DNA of 64,000 bases from Terrirubrum flagellatum. Its GTDB lineage: Bacteria > Pseudomonadota > Alphaproteobacteria > Rhizobiales > Beijerinckiaceae. Location: contig NZ_CP091854.1 of the NCBI RefSeq assembly GCF_022059845.1, positions 165,797 through 229,796 of the forward strand, written 5' to 3'. The position numbers were made by a program, and so were the translations under genes. Each line of letters begins with the position of its first letter. The stretch's first letter is position 1. The notes beneath the pieces were generated by a model that was not told the DNA's origin, searched no databases, and saw nothing but the letters and a program-made list of their open reading frames with translations. Positions 34,144 to 43,665 of this stretch are shown piece after piece.

Positions 34144-34979
34144 TTCACGGAGCCCGCTGTGACGCCCTGGATGAACCAGCGCTGGAGGATGGCGAAGGCG
34201 ACGAGGATCGGCAGCGAGGCGATGATCGACGCCGCCATGGCGCCGCCCCAGTCGGCATTGGTTTCGTTGAGATAGTTGAGCAGCAGGCCAGGCCCGATCG
34301 TGCGCTTGTCCTCGGAGACGATCAGCGTCATCGAATAGAGAAGATCGTTCCACGACCACATGAAGCCGTAGAGAAACACCGTCACCAGAGGCGGAATCGA
34401 GATCGGCAGCACGATGGTGTGGAAGATGCGCAGTTCGCCGGCGCCGTCGGCGCGCGCGGCCTCGATCATCTCGCCGGGCACCTGCGCGAAATAACTGTAG
34501 AGCATGTAGATTGAAACCGGCAGCGCGAACACGATCGAGGCGAGCACAAGGCCGAGATGGGTGTCGAGCAGGCCGAAATTCACCATGACAGGATAGATCG
34601 TGATCAGCAGCAGGCCGAACGGCAGAACCTGCGCCGACAGCAGCAGGATCATGATCGGGCGGCGGCCGAAATAGCGGAATTTCGCGACGGAATAACCGGC
34701 ATAGGCCGCAAGCAGCGTGTTCAATGCGGCCGCGCCGCCGGACACGATGAAGCTGTTCTTGAGATTGAGGAAGAGATTGCCGCGCTCGAACGCAGTGCGC
34801 GCATGCGTCAATACAGGCTCCTGCGGCCACAGCGTCGGGATGATGCGATAAAGCTCCTGGTTCGGCTTCAGCGCCGAGATCACCAGCCAGTAGACCGGGA
34901 AGAACAGGAACAGCGCGAGAAGGATGACGATCGCGCCAAAGATCAGCCGGGCGGCGCGTGACGAGAGTTCGAGCATCAC
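34140..34979 (-). CDS. Carbohydrate ABC importer permease (MalG type)
   Basis: The 279-aa inner-membrane protein has six predicted helices and the EAA loop MIEAARADGAGELRIFHTIVLP, with the C-terminal FIQGVTAGSVK typical of MalG-type permeases. It pairs with the permease at 34976-35923, whose gene overlaps it by 4 bp, and with the solute-binding protein at 35926-37206. Energy should come from the ATPase at 38055-39149. The overlap with the following aldolase gene (ATGA) ties transport and catabolism in one transcript. Confidence 0.9.
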   Translation of the reverse strand: MMLELSSRAARLIFGAIVILLALFLFFPVYWLVISALKPNQELYRIIPTLWPQEPVLTHARTAFERGNLFLNLKNSFIVSGGAAALNTLLAAYAGYSVAKFRYFGRRPIMILLLSAQVLPFGLLLITIYPVMVNFGLLDTHLGLVLASIVFALPVSIYMLYSYFAQVPGEMIEAARADGAGELRIFHTIVLPISIPPLVTVFLYGFMWSWNDLLYSMTLIVSEDKRTIGPGLLLNYLNETNADWGGAMAASIIASLPILVAFAILQRWFIQGVTAGSVK

Positions 34980-35923
34980 ACGCCTTTCAGCAGATGCCGG
35001 AGATAGAGATAGGCGGGCGGAATGATGGTCGCGACCCAGAGCAGGCCGACAGCCGCGGCCATGCCGATGTCCCAGCTATCAAAGGCGCGGCGATAAACTT
35101 CAATCGAGAGCACCGTCGTCGCGCGCACCGGCCCGCCGCCGGTCAGCGCATAGATCTTGTCGAACTGCTGGAGATTGCCGATCACGGCGAGCACGATCAC
35201 GACAAGCAGCAGGGGTCTGAGATGCGGCAGGATATGATCGCGCAGAACGGGCCAGTCGCCGGCGCCGTCGACGCGCGCGGCGTCGACCTGCTCGCGATCC
35301 ATGCTCTGCAAGCCGGCGAGAAAGAAGGTCATGGTGACGGGAATCGAGATCCAGACTTTTGCGATCACGATCGCGCTCATGGCGCCGCCTGGCGTCGAGA
35401 GCCATGCTGTCGGCTGATCAATGAGCCCAAGCTCCAGCATCGCCGCGTTGAGAAGGCCGAAGCGGCTGTTGAAAATCCAGGCCCAGATGAAGGCGGAGAC
35501 CGTGCTCGGCAGCACCCAGGGGATGAGAGTCGCGGTGCGCACCGCGGCGCGGCCGCGGAAAGGCTGATTGAGAATAATCGCCCAGGCGAGCGCGAGCAAC
35601 ACGGTGAAGAGCGTCGCGAGGCTGACGAAGATGAAGGTGGTGATGAAGGACTGCAGAATCTCAGGGCTCGCCGCGATCTCGCGGAAATTCTTCAGTCCGA
35701 TATAGACAGGTTCCGGCGTCTGCAGATCATAGCGCGTGAAAGCGAGACCAAGCGCGGAGACGAAGGGCGCGAGAATGACGGCGGCGAAGGCGATCAGCGC
35801 CGGCGCCATGAACAGCCAGCCGACGCGCCGCTCGGCGCCTTTCAGCCCCGCGCGCTGCGCGAGCGGCGAGGGCCGCAGCGTCTCCGCTGCGGCCGGCGCC
35901 TGTAATGTCGCGCTCGCAGACAT
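34976..35923 (-). CDS. Sugar ABC importer permease (MalF/UgpA type)
   Basis: The 315-aa inner-membrane protein starts MSASATLQAPAAAETLRP and has six helices, beginning VGWLFMAPALIAFAAVIL. The EAA loop reads QVDAARVDGAGDWPVLRDHILP. I chose the ATG at 35923, 2 bases after the stop of the binding-protein gene, over a frame running back into that gene. It forms the heterodimeric channel with the MalG-type permease whose start it overlaps. The segment FDKIYALTGGGP is typical of this family. Confidence 0.9.
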   Translation of the reverse strand: MSASATLQAPAAAETLRPSPLAQRAGLKGAERRVGWLFMAPALIAFAAVILAPFVSALGLAFTRYDLQTPEPVYIGLKNFREIAASPEILQSFITTFIFVSLATLFTVLLALAWAIILNQPFRGRAAVRTATLIPWVLPSTVSAFIWAWIFNSRFGLLNAAMLELGLIDQPTAWLSTPGGAMSAIVIAKVWISIPVTMTFFLAGLQSMDREQVDAARVDGAGDWPVLRDHILPHLRPLLLVVIVLAVIGNLQQFDKIYALTGGGPVRATTVLSIEVYRRAFDSWDIGMAAAVGLLWVATIIPPAYLYLRHLLKGV

Positions 35924-35925
35924 GC

Positions 35926-37206
35926 TCAACCGCGCTTCGCCATCGAGGCTTCGAGGCGCGACTTCATCGACTGCATCGCGTCCGCGACCTTTTTCTGGCC
36001 GAGCAACGCAGCCTGCGTCTCCTCGCTGACGATGTTGCCGAGCTCGGGCGCATTCGGCCACACGCCGAGCTCATGCAGGCGCACTTCGCCGGTCGCCTTC
36101 GCCCAATCCGCGAAATAGGCGTCGTTCGCGACCACAGGCGCGGCGCGCGCCGCCTTCGTCACCGGCAGCGCAGAGAGCGCCGGCGGGAAGGCGGTCTGCA
36201 CCTTGTCGGAAATGAGATAGTTTGCCCATTTCGCGAGGCCGGCGTCCTTCGCCGCATCGCCCGTCTTGAAGAAGAGAATGAGATTGCCCCACGCCATCGA
36301 CACGGGCTTGAGGTTCGCCTGCGCCACCGGAATTTTCATCGGCGCGACCATCGCGTCCGCGGTGGGGCCGCGGCCGGAGAAGGTGCGGATGAAGCTGCGC
36401 GCCTGCGGAGCATCGATGTAGAAAGCGGTCGCGCCCTGACCGAAGAGACGGCGCGAATCCGGTCGATCGATCTCCGGCGCGATCAGACGGTCCTTCATCA
36501 GGCTCGCCATGAATTCGAACGCGGCGCCGGTTTCATTGGAGCCGCTGACGACCTTGCCATCCTCGTCGATCAGACGGCCGCCATGGCTCCACACCCAGAT
36601 CAGCACATCGAGCGGGATGGAAGCCGGATTCTTCGTCGCCATCGCCATGGGCACGGAGTTCGGAACCTTGTCGCGCACGGCGATCAGCGCCGCTCTTAGC
36701 TCGGCGATCGTCTCCGGCAATTTGTCGACGCCAGCCTTCTGCAACACTTCCTTATTCGCCACCATGCCGATGCTGCCTGTGGCGATGGGCAGTGCGAGCT
36801 GCTTGCCGCCGATGCGGCCGACATTGAGCACATTGACGTCGATCGCGGCTTCGAGCTTGTCCTTGCCGACGACCTGATTGAGATCGGCAAGCTCCGGCAT
36901 GGAGGCGAAGGAGGGCAGCCAGCGCTCGGAAATCTGCGCGCTGCTTGGCAATGTCTTTGAACGCTGGCGCAGAACGAGATTCTTCTGCACGTCGCCCCAG
37001 GCGGAGCCGATCACCTGCATCGGCGCGCCATTGTCGCCGGCGAAATCGTCACACAGCTTCTGCACCAGCGCCTTGTTCGCTTCCTCCGCGAAGGAGAAGC
37101 TCATGAAGGACATGTTGGCGGCCTGCGCCCGCGCGCCGCCGGCATAGATCGCGCCGGCGCCGCCGGCGAGAAGCGCGTTGAAATATCGTCTCGTGAGTTC
37201 AGTCAT
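35926..37206 (-). CDS. Extracellular solute-binding protein, family 1 (importer A)
   Basis: The 426-aa protein has an export signal that looks Tat-like (LTRRYFNALLAGGAGAIYAGG, cut near ARAQA). The family 1 fold shows in FSFAEEANKALVQKLCDDF, LALPIATGSIGMVANKEVLQ and AMAWGNLILFFKTGD-like segments. It captures the substrate in the periplasm for the permeases encoded immediately downstream. The ATG is preceded by GGGAGAGTGAC. A 72-bp gap separates it from the SDR gene, the largest inside this operon, and it could hold a secondary promoter. Confidence 0.88.
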   Translation of the reverse strand: MTELTRRYFNALLAGGAGAIYAGGARAQAANMSFMSFSFAEEANKALVQKLCDDFAGDNGAPMQVIGSAWGDVQKNLVLRQRSKTLPSSAQISERWLPSFASMPELADLNQVVGKDKLEAAIDVNVLNVGRIGGKQLALPIATGSIGMVANKEVLQKAGVDKLPETIAELRAALIAVRDKVPNSVPMAMATKNPASIPLDVLIWVWSHGGRLIDEDGKVVSGSNETGAAFEFMASLMKDRLIAPEIDRPDSRRLFGQGATAFYIDAPQARSFIRTFSGRGPTADAMVAPMKIPVAQANLKPVSMAWGNLILFFKTGDAAKDAGLAKWANYLISDKVQTAFPPALSALPVTKAARAAPVVANDAYFADWAKATGEVRLHELGVWPNAPELGNIVSEETQAALLGQKKVADAMQSMKSRLEASMAKRG

Positions 37207-37278
37207 GTCACTCTCCCTGTCCTGGGCCGCGCGACGGCCCCTTTATGTTTGCGCGGTCGCTGCGCCGCGCTTGATGTT

Positions 37279-38058
37279 TCAGACCACGCCGCCATCGACG
37301 ATGTAGGTCTGGCCCGCACAATGGCGCGACTCTGACGAGGCGAGCCACAGCGCGAGCCGCGCCACGTCGGCAGCGTCGAGATGCTCCTTGATGCATTGAC
37401 GATCGAGATAGCGATCGAATTTCGCGGGGTCTTCCGCATTGGCGCGCGCGATCTGCTTTTCCGTCCAGATCATGCCGGGCGCGATCGAGTTGACGCGGAT
37501 TTTCAGCGGGCCAAATTCGCGCGCGAGCGATTTGGTGAAGCCCATGATCGCCGATTTGCCCGTGGTGTAGGCGATAAGGCCCGCAGCGCCGAACATCCAG
37601 GAGATCGAACCGAGATTGACGATCGCGCCGCCGCCAGCCGCCGCCATCGCGGGCGCAATCGTCTGCGCGGCGAAGAACTGATGCTTCACGTTCACAGCGA
37701 AACGATCGTCCCAATAATCAGGCGTCACCTTGTCCCAGGGTGCGCGCGCATCGTCGCCAGCGTTGTTGATCAAAGCGCGGAAGGCGCCTGTTTTCGCCGA
37801 AAGCGCCGCGATGGCATTTTGCAGCGCATCGATGTCGCGCAGATCGACCGCGGCCGTCTCCACATGGACGCCCGTTTCCGCCAAGATGTCGCTGCGCGCG
37901 CGCGCCAGCGCGTCCGCATTGATGTCGATCACCGCGACCTTTGATTTCTGCGCGGCGAAATGCAGCGCGATGCTCGCGCCGATTCCCGATCCGCCGCCGG
38001 TGATGAGCACCGGCAGGTCCGCGAGATCGGGATAGCGCGCGCCCTCGGTCGCCTTCAT
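37279..38058 (-). CDS. Short-chain dehydrogenase/reductase
   Basis: The 259-aa SDR has the cofactor motif [18 protein letters not shown], the NNAG motif (LINNAGDD) and the catalytic Tyr-Lys pair in YTTGK with Ser in LGSISWM. Asp after the second strand ([11 protein letters not shown]) points to NAD rather than NADP. The ATG overlaps the stop of the ATPase gene (ATGA). In an operon with a lactonase, a sugar-acid dehydratase and aldolases, it is the likely sugar 1-dehydrogenase that forms the lactone. An alternative role on a hydroxyacid intermediate cannot be excluded. Confidence 0.87.
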   Translation of the reverse strand: MKATEGARYPDLADLPVLITGGGSGIGASIALHFAAQKSKVAVIDINADALARARSDILAETGVHVETAAVDLRDIDALQNAIAALSAKTGAFRALINNAGDDARAPWDKVTPDYWDDRFAVNVKHQFFAAQTIAPAMAAAGGGAIVNLGSISWMFGAAGLIAYTTGKSAIMGFTKSLAREFGPLKIRVNSIAPGMIWTEKQIARANAEDPAKFDRYLDRQCIKEHLDAADVARLALWLASSESRHCAGQTYIVDGGVV

Positions 38059-39149
38059 GCCGCGCTCCTCACCTGCGCGCCGGTTGAGATGCGTTGGCCG
38101 CTCTCATCGAAGAGGTGCAAAGCCGCGGGATCGAGCCCGACGCGCACCGTCGAACCGACAGACAATTCGCTGTCGCCGGCCTTTCGCACGATCACGGGAT
38201 CGGCGACGCCTTCGCAGACGACATGGACAAAGAGATCGGAGCCGAGATGCTCGACGACTTTCGCGCGGCCGGAAAGCGAAAGAGTGTGAGAGTCGGTCGC
38301 GAGCGTGAGATGTTCGGCGCGCGCGCCGATCGAGAGTTCGTCGCCCGGACGGGCTTCAACTTCAAAAGGCAGTGTCAGGCCATTCGTCAGGATCGGCCGG
38401 CGCTGCGGTCCAACGATCGCCGGCAGCATGTTCATGCGTGGTGAACCGATGAAGCCGGCGACGAATTTGTTCGCGGGCGCGCGATAGAGTTCGAGCGGCG
38501 AGCCCACCTGCTCGATGCGGCCGGCGTTGAGCACGACGATCTTGTCGGCGAGCGTCATCGCCTCGGTCTGGTCGTGCGTGACATAGATCATGGTCACGCC
38601 AAGCCGCGCCTTCAGCGACGCGATTTCGGCGCGCATGTCGACGCGCAGCGCCGCGTCGAGATTGGAGAGCGGCTCGTCGAACAGGAAGATGCGCGGCTGG
38701 CGCACGATGGCGCGGCCGATTGCGACGCGCTGGCGCTGTCCGCCGGAGAGCTGGCGCGGCTTGCGGTCGAGCAGTTGGTCGAGACGTAGCACCGCGGCGG
38801 CTTCGCCAACTCTGCGCTCGATCTCGCGTTTCTCCACGCCGGCGAGTCGGAGCGAATAGCCCATGTTCTTCGCGACCGTCATGTGCGGATAGAGCGCGTA
38901 GCTCTGGAACACCATGGCGATGCCGCGCTTCGCCGGCGGCACGTCGTTGACGATTTCGCCATCGATGGCGATCACGCCCGATGTGACTTCATCGAGGCCG
39001 CAGATCAGGCGCAGCAGCGTCGATTTTCCGCAGCCCGATGGGCCGACGAAGACGACGAATTCGCCATCGGCGATATCGAGATCGATGCCGTGCAGAATAT
39101 CGGTCGGACCGAAGCTTTTCCTGACGGCGGCGAGCTTGACGCTGGACAT
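38055..39149 (-). CDS. Sugar ABC importer ATPase (UgpC/MalK type)
   Basis: The 364-aa ATPase has Walker [10 protein letters not shown], signature [15 protein letters not shown], Walker [14 protein letters not shown], the H-loop [10 protein letters not shown] and a C-terminal TOBE/MalK-type domain from about residue 235 ([11 protein letters not shown] onward). It energises family 1 sugar importers. It is the only ATPase of this kind in the window. Two sets of permeases and binding proteins flank it (34140-37206 and 41909-44901), so it may serve both. It starts 3 bp after the upstream fusion gene. Confidence 0.92.
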   Translation of the reverse strand: MSSVKLAAVRKSFGPTDILHGIDLDIADGEFVVFVGPSGCGKSTLLRLICGLDEVTSGVIAIDGEIVNDVPPAKRGIAMVFQSYALYPHMTVAKNMGYSLRLAGVEKREIERRVGEAAAVLRLDQLLDRKPRQLSGGQRQRVAIGRAIVRQPRIFLFDEPLSNLDAALRVDMRAEIASLKARLGVTMIYVTHDQTEAMTLADKIVVLNAGRIEQVGSPLELYRAPANKFVAGFIGSPRMNMLPAIVGPQRRPILTNGLTLPFEVEARPGDELSIGARAEHLTLATDSHTLSLSGRAKVVEHLGSDLFVHVVCEGVADPVIVRKAGDSELSVGSTVRVGLDPAALHLFDESGQRISTGAQVRSAA

Positions 39150-39152
39150 GAT

Positions 39153-40874
39153 TCAGCCCGCGAACGGAGTTTCGGGCAGGCCTCGCGCGCCGGTCTGCGT
39201 TGCGAAGACACTGCCGGAGAGCGGCGCCTCCGCGAGCTGTTGCGCCGACATGCGGATGCGTGCGCTGGTGATGTAGAGCGTGCCGAAATCGGGTCCGCCG
39301 AAAGCGCAGCTCGTGGGACGCGGCACGGGAAGATTGATGACGCGATCGACCTTGCCGTCGGGGTCATAGCGCGTCACGCACCAGCCATCCCAATGCGCCG
39401 ACCAGACAAAGCCTTCGGCGTCGACGGCGAGACCATCGGGCGAACCGACTCCATCGGGCAATTGCGCGAATGTGCGGCGATTGGCGATCGCGCCCGTCTC
39501 GATGTCGAAATCGTAGAGATAGATTCGCTTCGGTCCGGTGTCGGTGAAATAGAAGCGCGTGTCGTCAGGGCTCCATCCCAAACCGTTGGAGATGTGGAAG
39601 CCCGTATCCATCGTGTGGCAGCGGCCGTCCGCATCGAGGCGATAGAGCGCGCCATGGCCGGGTGTGGCATCGATCGCGAGCGTGCCGGCCCAGAAGCGGC
39701 CGCGACGATCGCATTTTCCGTCGTTGAAGCGATTGCCCGGCTTGCCGCTCTCGGGCGCAGCGATCGTCGTCGCTTTTCCCGTGGCGAGATCGACAGCTTT
39801 CAGTCCGGTCTGCATCGCCGCGAGAAAGCCGCCGCGGCGGCGCGGCACAACGGCGCTGACGAGCTCCGGCATCGGATGCGTCTGGAACGAGCCGTCGTTC
39901 GGGTCAGAGATGATGATTGAGGGCGCGAGAATATCGACGAAGGCGAGCTGCTTTTCGGCGGGAAGCCAGGTCGGGCCTTCGCCGAGAAACACTGTCGTCG
40001 GCACGACTGACGCGACGTCCTCGCGGTCCGGCCCGAGCGGGCGCGGATTGATGCTGATCGACATCGCGACCTGTCCTGCATTTCCTGAAACCCGCCGCGC
40101 CGCCTCCATCACGTCGCGGCCAAGCGCGTGGAGCCGGTCGAGGCCAAGCCTGTAGGAAGGGCCGACGATGGCGACGGCGCCGATGGCGCGGGCGCGATGA
40201 TCGAGCACCGCGGCGGAGACGGAGCTCACGCCGATATGCTGCTCCTCGAACGAGACGGAGTAGCCGCGCGCCTTGGTGAGATCGAGCTGCTGCGACAGCG
40301 CCGCGCGATCGGTGATGGTGTTCGGCGTGAAGCGCTGCAGCTTCAGCCGATTGAGAATCTGTTCGCGGATCAGCGGATCGAGATGGGCGAGGATCGCCTT
40401 GCCGGCGCCGCTGGCGTGGGCGAAGGCGCGCGCGCCGACGCCGTTGCCTAGCCTGACCGTCTGGGCCGCCTCACGCTGATCGACATAAAGCACGTCGTCA
40501 TCATCGAGGATCGCAAGCCTCACCGTCTCGCCGGTGAGATCGCGCAACCTCTCAAGCTCAGGCTCGGCTGCGCTGCGCAGGTCGAACTGGTCCCAGACCC
40601 GATGCGCCATCTCGAACAGGCGGAAGCCGAGATGATAGCGCTGGCTTCTCTCATCGACGCGGAGAAGGCCGGCTTCCGCCAGCGTCGCGAGCATGCGGTG
40701 CGCCGTCGCGCGGGTGAGTCCAGCCTTCTCCGCGATGTCGCTGAAGCGCAAGCCGGGATGGTCCGCGACGATGTCGAGCAGGGACAGGCCGCGCCGCAGC
40801 GCCTGGGCGCCAGGAATCTCCCGCCCGGCCTCCTCGGCGCGCTCGCCATCCTCGATCACCGCCAGACGTTTCAC
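39153..40874 (-). CDS. IclR regulator fused to SMP-30/gluconolactonase domain
   Basis: This 573-aa protein joins two domains in one frame. Residues about 25-85 are the IclR winged helix (ALRRGLSLLDIVADHPGLRFSDIAEKAGL given in part: SDIAEKAGLTRATAHRML). Residues 90-265 are the IclR effector domain (GAGKAILAHLD, GYSVSFEEQHIGVSSVSA). Residues about 285-565 are an SMP-30 beta-propeller lactonase with metal residues in LGEGPTW (Glu), NRFNDGKCDRRGRFWAGTL (Asn) and GSPDGLAVDAEGFVWSAHWDG (Asp). The start is GTG after GGGGAGGCGGC. It should both control the operon and hydrolyse a sugar lactone. No stop or frameshift separates the parts. Confidence 0.88.
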   Translation of the reverse strand: MKRLAVIEDGERAEEAGREIPGAQALRRGLSLLDIVADHPGLRFSDIAEKAGLTRATAHRMLATLAEAGLLRVDERSQRYHLGFRLFEMAHRVWDQFDLRSAAEPELERLRDLTGETVRLAILDDDDVLYVDQREAAQTVRLGNGVGARAFAHASGAGKAILAHLDPLIREQILNRLKLQRFTPNTITDRAALSQQLDLTKARGYSVSFEEQHIGVSSVSAAVLDHRARAIGAVAIVGPSYRLGLDRLHALGRDVMEAARRVSGNAGQVAMSISINPRPLGPDREDVASVVPTTVFLGEGPTWLPAEKQLAFVDILAPSIIISDPNDGSFQTHPMPELVSAVVPRRRGGFLAAMQTGLKAVDLATGKATTIAAPESGKPGNRFNDGKCDRRGRFWAGTLAIDATPGHGALYRLDADGRCHTMDTGFHISNGLGWSPDDTRFYFTDTGPKRIYLYDFDIETGAIANRRTFAQLPDGVGSPDGLAVDAEGFVWSAHWDGWCVTRYDPDGKVDRVINLPVPRPTSCAFGGPDFGTLYITSARIRMSAQQLAEAPLSGSVFATQTGARGLPETPFAG

Positions 40875-40927
40875 GCCGCCTCCCCTCGCTTAGTTGTTTT
40901 TTTCAATATGTGGGCATGCGTTCCAAG

Positions 40928-41896
40928 TCAACGCGATCGTGCGACCGCGTCCGCGACCATCCGCTCGAACGTCCATTGCGGGCGCACGCCCAGAATCTCG
41001 ATCGCCCGGGCGCGCGAGGCGGCGTAATTGACGGCGGGGGAGGGCAGGACGACCTCGACGGCGGGCAGGCCGGTATGGCGCTGCAGGATCGCCACCGCCT
41101 GGTCGAACCGGATCGATTCCTCGGTTCCCAGATTCATCACCTGTCCGATCGCGCGCTCTGAATCGAGCGCGGCGATCACGCCGGCGGCGATGTCGCGCGC
41201 GTCGCTGATCGGCATGCGGAAATATTCGCCGTCGCGCCCGCGGCTGATGAGATGCTTCTCCGCGCCGTCATCGAAAGGCTTCAGCGCCTCGACGATAGCG
41301 AGATTGCCGAACGCCTGCTGCTGGCGGATGCGCGCCTTGAGATAGAAGCGCGGCCCCGAGAAGAAGCTCGTGGGATCGAGCAGCTCGCTCGCATCCTGCG
41401 TGTGGCTGAAGCGCAGAATGACTGTGGCGAGGCCATAGGCGCGGGCGAAGAACTGCACCATTTCCTCGCCGAGCAGCTTCGTCATGCCGTAGGTCGAGGT
41501 TGGCCGCGTCGGATGGCTTTCGTCGATCGGGAGATAGACGGGGCTCGTCTCGGGATAGACTTCGCCGCTTGAAGCGAACACGAAGCGGCTGACTTTCTTC
41601 GCCTGCGCCGCTCGCAGCAGCAGATGAGTTCCCGTGACGTTTGCGGCGAACAGCTTGTCCGCGTCCGCAGGGATCCATGACATGAAGGCGCCGAGATGCA
41701 GCACGGCCTCAGCGGACGCCATCGCGCGCGTCACGGCTTCCGCGTCGTCGAACGCGCCAACGATGTTGGTCACGCGCGCATCGCGATGGCTGCTTTCGCG
41801 CAGGTCGAGATTGATGACACGATCGCCGCGCGCGAGCAGCGTCGAAATGACATGGGTTCCGACGCGTCCCGCGCCGCCGGTGACGAGGATGTTCAC
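40928..41896 (-). CDS. NAD-dependent epimerase/dehydratase family protein
   Basis: The 322-aa extended SDR has the cofactor motif ILVTGGAGRVGTHVISTLL and the catalytic set Ser/Tyr/Lys (FASSGEVYPETSP, then STYGMTKLLGEEM). Asp after the second strand (VINLDLRES) favours NAD. It is the last gene of the second importer operon. By position it may be a uronate or sugar dehydrogenase rather than a nucleotide-sugar epimerase, because no nucleotide-sugar genes lie near. It is somewhat longer than uronate dehydrogenases (about 265 aa). The substrate is unknown. Confidence 0.8.
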   Translation of the reverse strand: MNILVTGGAGRVGTHVISTLLARGDRVINLDLRESSHRDARVTNIVGAFDDAEAVTRAMASAEAVLHLGAFMSWIPADADKLFAANVTGTHLLLRAAQAKKVSRFVFASSGEVYPETSPVYLPIDESHPTRPTSTYGMTKLLGEEMVQFFARAYGLATVILRFSHTQDASELLDPTSFFSGPRFYLKARIRQQQAFGNLAIVEALKPFDDGAEKHLISRGRDGEYFRMPISDARDIAAGVIAALDSERAIGQVMNLGTEESIRFDQAVAILQRHTGLPAVEVVLPSPAVNYAASRARAIEILGVRPQWTFERMVADAVARSR

Positions 41897-41908
41897 GGCT
41901 ATGCCTCG

Positions 41909-42745
41909 CTATTTCACGGCGCCGGCGGCCATGCCGCTGACGAGATAGGGTTCGAGAAGCACGAACAGGATGAAGACGGGGATGAGCGACAGAGATCCCG
42001 CCGCCATCAGCCCGGGCCAGTCGACGCCATGCTCGCCGACGAAGGAGGCCAGACCCGTGGTCAGCGTCCAGAGTTCGGGCGAATTGATCAGCGTCCGCGC
42101 GAAGACGAAATCGGCCCAGGCGACGATGAAGAGATAGATCGCGGCGGCGGTGAGACCCGGCCGCGCCACCGGCAACACCACATGCCACAAGGCCTGCATG
42201 CGCGAGCAGCCGTCGATCGCCGCGGCGGCGTCAAGTTCGCGCGGGATCGCGTCGAAAAAGCCCTTCATCATCCAGGTCGCGAAGGGCACGCCGACTGACG
42301 TGTTGGCGAGGATCAGCGACAGCCGGCTGTCGATCATGCCGGCGCGGCTCGCCATGATGAAGAAGGGAATGACGATGAGGCTGCCGGGCAGCATCTTGCT
42401 GACCAGCAGCGCGAGCCCCGACAGCTCCTGCGCCTTCGAGCGATAGCGCGACAGGCTGTAACCGGCGAGCGTCGCGATCACGAGGCTGAGCAAGGTCGCT
42501 GCGATCGCCACCAGCATCGTATTCGCGAGCCAGGTGAGAAACGGGCGCCTGAGCAACGCGCGCCCGAAGGCGTCGAACGTCATCTCCGAAAGCGGCGGCA
42601 AGAGGGGCGGCGTGCGCGACAGGACGATGCGCGTCGGCAGATGCGCCGTCACAACCATCCAGTAGATCGGGAAAAGAATGATCGCGACCATGACGAGCAC
42701 GGCCGCCAGCACGCGCCAGTCGCGTCGGAGCGATGTACCCTCCAT
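41909..42745 (-). CDS. Carbohydrate ABC importer permease (MalG type), importer B
   Basis: The 278-aa inner-membrane protein has six helices, a first helix VLAAVLVMVAIILFPIYWMVV and the EAA loop ELDAAAAIDGCSRMQALWHV. It ends VSGMAAGAVK, as MalG-type permeases do. The gene begins 2 bp after its partner permease and ends 12 bp before the epimerase gene. With the permease at 42748-43635 and the binding protein at 43666-44901 it forms a second importer that has no ATPase of its own. Confidence 0.9.
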   Translation of the reverse strand: MEGTSLRRDWRVLAAVLVMVAIILFPIYWMVVTAHLPTRIVLSRTPPLLPPLSEMTFDAFGRALLRRPFLTWLANTMLVAIAATLLSLVIATLAGYSLSRYRSKAQELSGLALLVSKMLPGSLIVIPFFIMASRAGMIDSRLSLILANTSVGVPFATWMMKGFFDAIPRELDAAAAIDGCSRMQALWHVVLPVARPGLTAAAIYLFIVAWADFVFARTLINSPELWTLTTGLASFVGEHGVDWPGLMAAGSLSLIPVFILFVLLEPYLVSGMAAGAVK

Positions 42746-42747
42746 CG

Positions 42748-43635
42748 CTAGAAGAACTCCTTCTGCAGGGGGCGGCGTGCGACGGCGAGCAGCGCCAATG
42801 CGATCGCAAGGGTGAGCACGCCGATCGCGGCGGCGCGGCCGAGATCATAATAGGAGAAGGCTTCGAGATAGGCGCGGATGCCAAGCGTCTCGCTGGCGCG
42901 CGACGGACCGCCGCCGGTGGTCGCGAAGATGATGTCGAATTCGCGCAGCGCCCACAGTCCGTTGAGAACAAGCGCCAGCAGCGCGGGGCCGCGCACGCCG
43001 GGCCACGTCACATTGAAGAACGCCTGCGTCCTGTTCGCGCCGTCGATGTCGGCGGCTTCGTAGAGATCGGCCGGAATCGTCTGCAGCGCGCCGAGAATCG
43101 TGAGCGCGAAAAAGGGAAATCCTTTCCAGATCGTCGGCAGGATCGCCGCCGCCAGCGCCGTGTTCTCGTTCGAATACCAGGCGATGTCTTCGCCGTGATA
43201 GCCAAATGAACGCAGGAGATAATTGACGACGCCATAGGAAGGGTCGAACAGCCAGAGAAAGATGATGCTGACGAGCACGCCGGGCGCGGCCCATGGCAGA
43301 AGCGCGAGGCAGCGCAGCGCGCGGCGCAAGGGGAAGCTGCGATTGAGCAGCAGCGCCGCGCCAAGGCCGAGCGCGAAGGCGGGTAATGTCGCGCCGGCGA
43401 CATAGATCGCGGTGGTGACGACGCTGTCCCAGGTCTCGGGGTCAGTCAGCACCGAGATGAAATTGCCGAAGCCGAGCGGCCGCGCGCCGCCGCCGAGCGC
43501 GTTGAGCTTGGCGCCTTCCACAAAGCTGAAGCCGATGATCTGGGCGATCGGCCACCCTACGAGGCCGAGCACGCACAGGATCGCGGGCGCAAGCAGCAGC
43601 AGCGCGAAAACGCGATCGTCGCGAAGAATCCGCAT
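42748..43635 (-). CDS. Sugar ABC importer permease (MalF/UgpA type), importer B
   Basis: The 295-aa inner-membrane protein has six helices (first RVFALLLLAPAILCVLGLVGW) and the EAA loop DLYEAADIDGANRTQAFFNVTWP. The stretch EFDIIFATTGGGPSRASETL matches the conserved periplasmic segment of UgpA/MalF-type permeases. It lies 30 bp after the binding-protein gene and 2 bp before its MalG-type partner. The ATP-binding partner is probably the UgpC-type protein at 38055-39149. Confidence 0.9.
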   Translation of the reverse strand: MRILRDDRVFALLLLAPAILCVLGLVGWPIAQIIGFSFVEGAKLNALGGGARPLGFGNFISVLTDPETWDSVVTTAIYVAGATLPAFALGLGAALLLNRSFPLRRALRCLALLPWAAPGVLVSIIFLWLFDPSYGVVNYLLRSFGYHGEDIAWYSNENTALAAAILPTIWKGFPFFALTILGALQTIPADLYEAADIDGANRTQAFFNVTWPGVRGPALLALVLNGLWALREFDIIFATTGGGPSRASETLGIRAYLEAFSYYDLGRAAAIGVLTLAIALALLAVARRPLQKEFF

Positions 43636-43665
43636 GGCGAAACGTCGTGGAGGCGAAGCGCTGCT

